36,999 nt of DNA from JAHJUB01 sp041653615 [NCBI: Candidatus Ratteibacteria bacterium] (GTDB lineage Bacteria; Ratteibacteria; UBA8468; MWAK01): NCBI GenBank assembly GCA_041653615.1, contig JBAZEZ010000018.1:1-36999 (forward strand), read 5' to 3'. The notes beneath the pieces are model-generated. The model worked only from the letters and a program-made list of their open reading frames with translations. It made no database searches and was not told the DNA's origin. Below, piece by piece: positions 23,456 through 30,255 of this stretch. The translations under genes and the position numbers were made by a program. Every line of letters begins with the position of its first letter. Positions within the stretch are counted from its first letter, which is position 1.

Positions 23456-23931
23456 TGGACTCAAAAAATAGATTTCAGGAGAAGTTTCAGGGAATATTTT
23501 CCGAATACACCGAATCCCGGAAGCGCATCTACACGACCATCCCGGCGGCTTCGCTCCGAAAAGTGGCCGGCTTCCTTTTTAATGACCTGGCGGCGCGTTT
23601 CATAATCGCCTCCGGCTTTGACAACGGAAAAGAGATTGAAATCCTGTACCATTTTTCCTTTGATTCCTCCGGTGAAATTATCAGCCTGCGGGTATTTCTG
23701 GAACGAAACAAACCGGAAGTGGATTCCCTGGCACCGCTTTTCCGCGGCGCCTTCTGGATTGAACGGGAAATATGGGAAATGCTCGGCGTTAATTTCCGGG
23801 AACACCCGCGGTTGGAAAAATTCCTTTTCTCGGAAGATTGGCCGGAAAGCTACCATCCGTACCAGGTGCCGTCGGACCGGACCAACCGTCCGCCCAAAGC
23901 GCCTCCGGCTCAGGGCAAGTTAGAATTTTAG
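23452..23931 (+). CDS. NuoC/30-kDa-like subunit of group 4 hydrogenase
   Basis: A 159-residue protein with the complex I 30-kDa signature FWIEREIWEMLGVNFREHPRL followed by SEDWPE. In E. coli HycE this domain is fused to the large subunit; here it is a separate gene as in Ech. It begins ATGATG, overlapping the previous stop, behind AAAAGGAAA. Foldback copy 3 follows. Confidence 0.92.
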   Translation: MMDSKNRFQEKFQGIFSEYTESRKRIYTTIPAASLRKVAGFLFNDLAARFIIASGFDNGKEIEILYHFSFDSSGEIISLRVFLERNKPEVDSLAPLFRGAFWIEREIWEMLGVNFREHPRLEKFLFSEDWPESYHPYQVPSDRTNRPPKAPPAQGKLEF

Positions 23932-23939
23932 ATTTCATT

Positions 23940-24041
23940 GGACGCAGATTACCGCAGATAATCGCAGATACAGATTTAAAGATTACTTTAGAGAATTTAT
24001 TCTTTAGCATTATCCGGTAGTTTCTGCGTACATCTGCGTCC
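23940..24041. repeat. Dispersed ~100-bp foldback repeat, copy 3
   Basis: Starts GGACGCAGATTACCGCAGAT, ends CATCTGCGTCC, nearly identical to copy 2. It lies inside the operon, between the NuoC-like and large-subunit genes, and ends 18 nt before the start codon. Confidence 0.88.
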
Positions 24042-24059
24042 TAATTATCTTTATAAACT

Positions 24060-25247
24060 ATGGAAAAGAAAGAAGTTATCGTTCCCATCGGGCCTTACCA
24101 CCCGCTTCTGGAAGAACCGGAGTTCTTCAAGCTCTTCTGCGAGGGCGAAAAGGTCGTTGACATCGACTGGTTGGCCGGAATGAACCACCGGGGCATCGAA
24201 AAAATTTCGGAAGGGAAAAGTTACGACCAGGTTCCCTTCCTGGTGGAGCGTATCTGCGGAATCTGTTCCACCAGCCACCCCCTTGCCTTCGTCAACGCGG
24301 TGGAAAACATTGTCGGACTGGAAATCCCGGAACGCGCCAAATATATCCGCACCTTCATCGCGGAAATGGAACGCATCCACAGCCATCTGCTCTGGGTCGG
24401 TCTGGCCGGCCATTTCCTGGGTTACAACACGGTCTTTATGTGGGCCTGGAAATGGCGGGAACCGGTTCTGGACATAATGGAACTGGTAACCGGCAACCGG
24501 AACAATTACGGAATGATGTGCCCGGGTGGAGTGCGCCGGGATATGTCCGAGGAAGATTTTCCTTTCATCCAATCAAAACTGGATGACATTAAAGTCAAGG
24601 TAAACATGCTCATTCCGGCGGTTCTGGACGACCCGGTTCTTTTGGCCCGATTGAAAGGAGTGGGCATACTGACCGCGGCGGATATCCATAATTACGCGGC
24701 GCTGGGTCCGGTGGCGCGGGCAAGCGGCGTTGCTATTGACGTGCGCCGGGACGACCCTTATGCCGCGTACGACCGGGTTGACTGGGAAGTAGTCACGGAA
24801 CCGGACGGCGACATGCTGGCGCGCACCAAGGTTCGGCTCCTGGAAATTCTGCAATCAGTAAAAATAGTGGAACAGTGCATGGCCCGACTTAAAGACACTA
24901 AAGGCGTTATCATCACAAAAATCCGGGAGATACCGTCCGGCGAAGGCATCGGCCGTTGCGAAGCGCCCCGGGGCGAATGCTTCCATTACGTACGCAGCGA
25001 CGGTACCAACCGTCCCATCCGGCACAAGATACGCGCCCCCAGCTACACCTGCATTCCAACCTTTGAAAAATCCGTGGTGGGCGGCCAAATTGCCGATGCC
25101 CTGATTTGCCTGGCCGGCGTTGACCCTTGCTATTGCTGTACCGAACGGCTTTCCGCGGTCGCGGAAGACGGAAAAACCTTGGACGGGGAAACCCTGTTGC
25201 GTCTTTCCGTGGAAAAAACACAAAAATTAAAACAAAAAAATAAATAA
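24060..25247 (+). CDS. [NiFe] hydrogenase large subunit, group 4 (HycE/EchE/NuoD-like)
   Basis: A 395-residue catalytic subunit. The L1 motif ERICGICSTSH gives C66, C69 and H73; the L2 motif DPCYCCTER gives C357 and C360. All four Ni-binding cysteines are present, so this is a genuine hydrogenase and not NuoD or a cysteine-less Ehr protein. After R363 of L2 there is a 32-residue tail rich in Lys. Such a tail is what HycI-type proteases remove; E. coli HycE also loses 32 residues after an Arg. Subgroup within group 4 cannot be fixed here. Confidence 0.95.
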   Translation: MEKKEVIVPIGPYHPLLEEPEFFKLFCEGEKVVDIDWLAGMNHRGIEKISEGKSYDQVPFLVERICGICSTSHPLAFVNAVENIVGLEIPERAKYIRTFIAEMERIHSHLLWVGLAGHFLGYNTVFMWAWKWREPVLDIMELVTGNRNNYGMMCPGGVRRDMSEEDFPFIQSKLDDIKVKVNMLIPAVLDDPVLLARLKGVGILTAADIHNYAALGPVARASGVAIDVRRDDPYAAYDRVDWEVVTEPDGDMLARTKVRLLEILQSVKIVEQCMARLKDTKGVIITKIREIPSGEGIGRCEAPRGECFHYVRSDGTNRPIRHKIRAPSYTCIPTFEKSVVGGQIADALICLAGVDPCYCCTERLSAVAEDGKTLDGETLLRLSVEKTQKLKQKNK

Positions 25248-25248
25248 C

Positions 25249-25301
25249 GTAGGGGCGGGGTTACATCCCCGCCCACGGGAGGGGCGCAGCCCCTCCCCTA
25301 C
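25249..25301. repeat. GC-rich double hairpin in the hydrogenase operon
   Basis: Outer ends GTAGGGG and CCCCTAC are inverted. Inside are two perfect hairpins: GGGCGGGG/CCCCGCCC with loop TTACAT, and GGGAGGGGC/GCCCCTCCC with loop GCA. A related sequence occurs at 28325. It lies between the large-subunit gene and the first antiporter-like gene. Confidence 0.8.
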
Positions 25302-25316
25302 ACAAACAAAACATAC

Positions 25317-26546
25317 ATGAACCTATTTCCCCTTACTTTATTCGGAGAAACCTGGCGGTTTTCAACCAACTCGCTGTCCGTTTTTTTCGCGTTGACCGCT
25401 ACGCTGGTCGGGGCCCTGACCCTTCTCTGGTCCGTTCCGGCCCTGAAAGATGAACCGCGGAAAAACGGGTTTTACATCTTCTTCGGATTGCTGTGGCTGG
25501 GAATAATCGGCCTCCTCTTCTCCGGCCATCTCCTGCTCATCTTCCTCTTCTGGACAATGATTGCCGCCGCCGCCCGGGGTTTTATCGGATTCCGCCGGAC
25601 AGAAGAAGAAACAACCGCGGCCAAACTAACCCTCCGGGTAATGATGGCCGGCTCCCTGCTGATGCTGCTGGGCTTCGTCCTGGTCTATTTTCAAGCCGGA
25701 ACCTTTGACCTTAGCAGACTCAGCCACATCCCCGGCGGATTCAAATTAAATCACCTGACCTTCGTCCTTATCGCCCTGGGCATATTAAGCGCCGCGGCTA
25801 TCTTTCCTTTCCACGCCTGGCTTACAAAAGCATCCGCGGCTCCGGCCCCGGTCAACGCCTTCCTGAATTCAGTCGTGCCGATAGCCGGTCTCTACCTCTT
25901 TATCCGCCTCTTCTACGGAACCCTGATGCCGCCGGATAACACTATTTACCTGTCCATTCTTTTACTGCTTAGCAGCCTGGCAGCTGGATTCGCGGCCCTG
26001 CGTGAAAATAACCTGAAACGCCTTCTGGCTTATTCCACCATCGGTCAATTGTCCCTGGTCTATTTCGCGCTTTCTCTTTTCACCGTGTGGTCCGGCCTAA
26101 CCGGTATAGCCGTTTTCATTCTGGCGCACACCCTGGGAAAATCCGGCCTGTTTCTAACCGCGGGAATCGTGGAAAATCAAACCAATGAAAACGACATCCG
26201 GAAAATAGGCGGATATTTCAAATCACAACCGTTTCTGGCCGGGCTCTTCCTGGTCTGCGCTTTCTCCGTCATCGGCGTACCGCCCTTCCTGGGTTTCTGG
26301 GGCGTTGACTCCCTGTTGGAAGCGTCGTTCGTGACCAACAAGCTGCTCTTCGGTTTCCTGGGAATTACGGCCTGCGGCCTCGGCCTGGTCTATCTCCTGC
26401 GCGCCTTTCATTCGGTCTTTCTGGGCCAGGAAAAAATATTGTTCCGTAAAGAAGTCCCGACGCTCTTTTACGTCTCTGTTTCCATTCTGGCTTTCCTGTC
26501 TCTTTTTCTGGGTCTCTGGCCCAACTTGATTTTACGTTTATTCTAA
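25317..26546 (+). CDS. Antiporter-like membrane subunit, pump residues missing (HyfB/NuoN-type)
   Basis: A 409-residue protein of about 12-13 membrane helices, proton_antipo_M family. The helix-8 region FHAWLTKASAAPAPVNAFLN is recognisable. Two residues essential for pumping in Nuo and Mrp homologues are changed. The TM5 Glu (FWE in relatives) is T80 in LFWTMIAAAA, and the TM7 Lys is A159 in LSAAAIFPFHAW. Yet the protein is intact and its operon position kept. It may be structural or a degenerate channel. No clear ribosome site: repeat sequence ends 15 nt upstream. Confidence 0.88.
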   Translation: MNLFPLTLFGETWRFSTNSLSVFFALTATLVGALTLLWSVPALKDEPRKNGFYIFFGLLWLGIIGLLFSGHLLLIFLFWTMIAAAARGFIGFRRTEEETTAAKLTLRVMMAGSLLMLLGFVLVYFQAGTFDLSRLSHIPGGFKLNHLTFVLIALGILSAAAIFPFHAWLTKASAAPAPVNAFLNSVVPIAGLYLFIRLFYGTLMPPDNTIYLSILLLLSSLAAGFAALRENNLKRLLAYSTIGQLSLVYFALSLFTVWSGLTGIAVFILAHTLGKSGLFLTAGIVENQTNENDIRKIGGYFKSQPFLAGLFLVCAFSVIGVPPFLGFWGVDSLLEASFVTNKLLFGFLGITACGLGLVYLLRAFHSVFLGQEKILFRKEVPTLFYVSVSILAFLSLFLGLWPNLILRLF

Positions 26547-26550
26547 TAAA

Positions 26551-28248
26551 ATGATTGCCATATTCGGTCCTTTTATCTTTGCTTTCCTGGCCGCCGTAAT
26601 GCCGGGCAAAACCAAAAAGTACCTTGCTCTGGCAGGCAGCTTAGCCGCTTTCTTAGGCGCCCTTTCCTGCGGCAGCTTCCTGGTTCCTTTTAAAATCTCC
26701 GTCCTGGGAACCAGTTCCGCCTTTAGCATCAATCCGGACAACCTCTCCTTCATCTTCGCAACCCTAATCGGCCTGCTTGCCTTTCTGGCTACCTTCTTTT
26801 CTTTTGATTACATCAAAGAGAGAGAAGGATACTATTACGGATTCCTCCTCACTTTCATCGGCGCGATGGAAGGCGCGGTCCTGGCCGGAAATTTCCTGAC
26901 GCTCTTCTTCTTCTGGGAGTTGATGACCGCCGCCTCCTACTTTTTAATAATTTTCGACCGCACCAAACAGGCCGAAAGTGCCGGTAAAAAATATTTCCTG
27001 ATGACCGGACTCCTGTCGCTGGTGATGCTCTTCTCCATTTTCGGATTGCGTTTCGCGCCGACAATCAGTCCAACCACCTACAACCTTTTCCTGCTGGGTT
27101 TCCTCATCGCCGCCGGAGTCAAAGCCGGTATCGTACCGCTCCATTCCTGGCTGCCGGAAGCGCATCCGGCCGCGCCCTCGCCGGTCTCCGCGCTCCTTTC
27201 CGGCGTAATGATTAAAGTAGGCATCTACCTCTTAATCCGCGTTCTCTACCCGTTGCTGATGCCCGGCCCTAACTGGCAGTTTATCATCTCGTTCCTGGGA
27301 GCCGTCACCATCCTGGTCGGCGTCATCAACGCCCTGGCCCAGCACGATCTCAAACGGCTTCTGGCATTTCACTCCATCAGCCAGGTCGGCTACATCATCC
27401 TGGGTATCGGCTGCGGAACCGGCCTCGGGCTGGCCGGAGGAATTTTCCACGTCATCAACCACGCCCTCTTCAAGGGCCTGCTCTTTTTAATCAGCGGAGT
27501 CATCCTTACCGTTTACGGAACCCGGGACCTGGATAAAATATCCGGCCTCTTCCGAAAATTGCCTTTAACCTTCGCGGCCTGCCTGGTCGCCTCTCTATCC
27601 ATCTCCGGCATACCTCCTTTTAACGGATTCGCGTCCAAGTGGATTATCTACCAGGCCTTAATCGCCAAAGCAACCCCGGGCGCCTATTTCTTCCTTGCCG
27701 CCGCGATGTTCGGCAGCGCCCTTACCCTGGCCTCCTTCCTGAAAGTCCTGGCCGGAATCTTCTTCGGAAATTTCCGGGCGCCGAAAAACCTTGTCTCCGA
27801 AAAAGTGGAACAAGGAGTTCCGTTCGGGTTTCCTTTGGCCTTTCTCTCCCTCTTATGCATCGTCCTAGGCATCTGGCCGAACCTGGTCCTGAAACCGTTC
27901 ATCCTTCCGGTGGTAGAAAACCTGTTCGGTCCGGTAACCCTGCCGGGCCTCTACTCCTCTTCCCTGGCCACCGGCCTGCTGATTATCGCCCTGCTCCTGG
28001 GACTCCTGCTTTTCTTCCTGCTTTCTTTCCGGGTGCGCCGGACCGAAACTTACATCGGCGGAGAAGAAGCATCAACCGAAATGGCCTTTCCGGCAACCCA
28101 CTTTTATAAAACGATTGAAGACGGTCCGCTCGCCGGATATTACCGCCGGGAAGCCGAAGGCAAGCTTGACCTGTACTTCTGGGGCGCCCGGATTAAAAAC
28201 TTTCTCTCTTTGTGGTCTACCCGTTTAATTTCATTCAATAAAAAGTAA
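26551..28248 (+). CDS. Antiporter-like ion-pumping subunit (HycC/NuoL/MrpD-type)
   Basis: A 565-residue polytopic protein with the full antiporter module. E123 in FFFWELMTAASYF (TM5) and K191 in GVKAGIVPLHSWLPEAHPAAPSPVSALL (TM7) are both present, as is NALAQHDLKRLLAFHSISQVGYI. The C-terminus (about 500-565) extends past the core with two or more helices and a charged tail. It should translocate protons or sodium, driven by the ferredoxin/NAD(P)H-to-proton redox reaction, or the reverse. Starts 4 nt after the preceding stop. Confidence 0.93.
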   Translation: MIAIFGPFIFAFLAAVMPGKTKKYLALAGSLAAFLGALSCGSFLVPFKISVLGTSSAFSINPDNLSFIFATLIGLLAFLATFFSFDYIKEREGYYYGFLLTFIGAMEGAVLAGNFLTLFFFWELMTAASYFLIIFDRTKQAESAGKKYFLMTGLLSLVMLFSIFGLRFAPTISPTTYNLFLLGFLIAAGVKAGIVPLHSWLPEAHPAAPSPVSALLSGVMIKVGIYLLIRVLYPLLMPGPNWQFIISFLGAVTILVGVINALAQHDLKRLLAFHSISQVGYIILGIGCGTGLGLAGGIFHVINHALFKGLLFLISGVILTVYGTRDLDKISGLFRKLPLTFAACLVASLSISGIPPFNGFASKWIIYQALIAKATPGAYFFLAAAMFGSALTLASFLKVLAGIFFGNFRAPKNLVSEKVEQGVPFGFPLAFLSLLCIVLGIWPNLVLKPFILPVVENLFGPVTLPGLYSSSLATGLLIIALLLGLLLFFLLSFRVRRTETYIGGEEASTEMAFPATHFYKTIEDGPLAGYYRREAEGKLDLYFWGARIKNFLSLWSTRLISFNKK

Positions 28249-28260
28249 TTTCTTTGTATC

Positions 28261-28351
28261 TCCTCTCCCCAACGGGGAGAGGATGAAGGTGAGGGGGAAA
28301 TTTATCTGTAATTTATAATCTTCTGTAGGGGAGGGGTTACACCCCCTCTCC
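28261..28351. repeat. Two GC-rich hairpins before the ferredoxin subunit
   Basis: The first is a perfect stem TCCTCTCCCC/GGGGAGAGGA around AAC (28261-28283), a common palindrome type in environmental genomes. The second begins GTAGGGGAGGGGTTACA at 28325 and matches the repeat at 25249 except at a few bases. The intervening 40 bases are AT-rich with no gene. Confidence 0.75.
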
Positions 28352-28387
28352 CGCTTGTTACGAATTTCTTTAAAGGGACAACCTATT

Positions 28388-29011
28388 ATGCGCATGCGAT
28401 ACCCTAAACTGCGGGAACTGAAAGAGGCGCTGACCTCCCTATTTTCCAAACCTTATACCAACCGGTACCCTTTCCGGCCTCACTATCCGGAGAAACGCTT
28501 CCGGGGCAAACCGGAATATCACAAAGAATTCTGCGTCGGCTGCACCGCCTGCGCCCAGGTCTGCCCCTCCGGCTGCATCGAATGGGTTGATGACCTGGCG
28601 AGCAACCCGCCGGTCCGCCGGCTGGTCCTCCGCTATGATATGTGCATCATGTGCGGCCAGTGCCAGGCAAACTGCATCACGGAAAAAGGGATTCAACTAT
28701 CCAAAAAATTTGAACTGGCCGGTTTTGACCGCGCGGATATGAAGGAGACGCAGGAGAATGAATTACTACTCTGCGAAGACTGCGGAGAAGTGGTCGGTAC
28801 CAAAGACCACGTCCGCTTCATCCGGGAGAAAATCGGCGCCCTCTCCTTAGCCGGCGAAAACAACCTGCTCCTCCTCCAGGAGGAACTCGACCTCGCTCCC
28901 GGACTTAAAGGAAAGATTGACCTGCCCCTGAAACGCAACGACCTCTTCCGGATGCTCTGCCCCAAATGCCGGCGCGACCTGCACCTGACCGACGAGTGGA
29001 ACCTCAAATAG
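28388..29011 (+). CDS. NuoI/HycF-like ferredoxin subunit with zinc ribbon
   Basis: A 207-residue protein. Two [4Fe-4S] motifs, CVGCTACAQVCPSGC and CIMCGQCQANC, are followed by a C-terminal zinc-ribbon-like pair, CEDCGEVVG and CPKCRRDL, as in HycF/HyfH. It is the last subunit gene of the hydrogenase operon and links ferredoxins to the small subunit. I start at ATG 28388. An in-frame TTG at 28355 lies in repeat sequence and is unlikely. Confidence 0.92.
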   Translation: MRMRYPKLRELKEALTSLFSKPYTNRYPFRPHYPEKRFRGKPEYHKEFCVGCTACAQVCPSGCIEWVDDLASNPPVRRLVLRYDMCIMCGQCQANCITEKGIQLSKKFELAGFDRADMKETQENELLLCEDCGEVVGTKDHVRFIREKIGALSLAGENNLLLLQEELDLAPGLKGKIDLPLKRNDLFRMLCPKCRRDLHLTDEWNLK

Positions 29012-29019
29012 GGAAATTC

Positions 29020-29074
29020 TGGACAAACGGATTATTCCCAAGCTATACTATTATTTTCAACAAATTTTAGGAGG
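29020..29074 (+). promoter_or_regulatory. Promoter and ribosome site of the secreted propeller gene
   Basis: TGGACA (29020-29025), 18-nt spacer, TATACT (29044-29049). A perfect AGGAGG at 29069-29074 lies 5 nt before the ATG, the strongest ribosome site in the window, suggesting high expression. Confidence 0.65.
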
Positions 29075-29079
29075 TAATA

Positions 29080-30165
29080 ATGTTTAAGAAATTGTTATTC
29101 GGATTGTTCTTGGGAGTTGTTGCCGTTTCCTGCGCTCTGCCGGTCTTTGCCGACCCGCTTGATACCTGGACCAAAAGAGTTGACGGAACCAATCAGGAAT
29201 TACGCGCGGCCGCTTACGGAAACAGCACCTTTGTGGTGGTAGGCAACAACGGCACCATCCTGTCATCGCCGGACGGCGTAACGTGGACGCCCCGAAATGT
29301 CGGGATAATAACGGAAAATTTCAATGATGTCATATACCAGAATTCCCTCTTCGTCGCCGTGGGCAACGCGGGCACCATCTGCACCTCTACCAACGGCACA
29401 ACCTGGACAACCCGGGATTCCGAAGCAACCAACAACTGGTATGGGGTCGCGTACGGAAACAACGTGTTTGTCGCGGTCGGAGAGTACGTAGGTATGAGTC
29501 CGGGAATAGTAATCGACTCTGTTGTTACCATTTCTTCGGACGGAATAACCTGGACGCTGCCGGCAACCGGGATTACTCATGGATTGAGCGGAATTGCCTT
29601 CGGCAACGAAACCTTTGTCGCGGTAGGAAACGACGACATCATGATGGAAAACAACGCTCGGGTTCTTACCTCTACCAACGGCACAACCTGGACCAATAAT
29701 CCCATCACAGTCGAATCTTTAATTCCGAACGGTATCGGGTTTGGAAATAATCAATTCGTGGTTGTAACTAACGAAGGCAACATTTTCACTTCTCCGGACG
29801 GCGATACCTGGACCGAACAGGAATCAGGCACCACAGACATTCTGCGCAAAGTCGCTTTTGGCAACGACACCTTTGTGGTTGTGGGGGGCGACGCGGGGGA
29901 TTCCGCCGTAATGCTCACCTCTACCGACGGCGAATTTTGGACGAATAGAATTAACGACGCCACGGACGGTGATACCCAGTTGCACGGGATTGGTTTCGGG
30001 GATAACACATTCATCGCGGTCGGCGGTAATTCTTCCGGCACCATCTTTCAGTCGGACCCGCTGCCTAACGACAGCGACAGCAGCAACGGTTCTCTTCCGG
30101 TCGGCCCCCTGGCCGCCGGTCTATCCGCCCTGCTGGCCTGGCGGAAGCGCCGGAAACAGGAATAA
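29080..30165 (+). CDS. Secreted seven-repeat beta-propeller protein with C-terminal sorting-like tail
   Basis: A 361-residue exported protein. The signal peptide is about 24 residues, ending PVFA. Seven repeats of about 40-55 residues follow, each with FVxVG (for example TFVVVGNNG, LFVAVGNAG, TFIAVGGNS) and a loop of the form S-x-[DN]-G-x-x-W-T (SPDGVTWTP, STNGTTWTT, STDGEFWTN). Seven units suggest a seven-bladed propeller like BNR or YCF48-type repeats. A Ser/Asp linker then leads to GPLAAGLSALLAW and RKRRKQE, a hydrophobic segment with basic end like CTERM sorting signals. Function unknown. It has its own promoter and terminator. Confidence 0.85.
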   Translation: MFKKLLFGLFLGVVAVSCALPVFADPLDTWTKRVDGTNQELRAAAYGNSTFVVVGNNGTILSSPDGVTWTPRNVGIITENFNDVIYQNSLFVAVGNAGTICTSTNGTTWTTRDSEATNNWYGVAYGNNVFVAVGEYVGMSPGIVIDSVVTISSDGITWTLPATGITHGLSGIAFGNETFVAVGNDDIMMENNARVLTSTNGTTWTNNPITVESLIPNGIGFGNNQFVVVTNEGNIFTSPDGDTWTEQESGTTDILRKVAFGNDTFVVVGGDAGDSAVMLTSTDGEFWTNRINDATDGDTQLHGIGFGDNTFIAVGGNSSGTIFQSDPLPNDSDSSNGSLPVGPLAAGLSALLAWRKRRKQE

Positions 30166-30204
30166 GCGTCAACCGGACAAGTACGAGCAAGTTCTATTGA
30201 AAAT

Positions 30205-30240
30205 AGCCCCGGGACCGGAAAAAGGTTTCGGGGCTTTTTT
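30205..30240 (+). terminator. Rho-independent terminator after the propeller gene
   Basis: AGCCCCG (30205-30211) pairs with CGGGGCT (30229-30235), with an inner ACC/GGT extension, followed by six T residues. It ends 15 nt before the next start codon. Confidence 0.9.
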
Positions 30241-30255
30241 ATACGAATTTTAAAT

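Noticed and set aside
24060-25247. Complex I (NuoD) rather than hydrogenase
   Set aside because: Both CxxC Ni-binding motifs are intact and no NuoE/F/G or quinone-site context is present.
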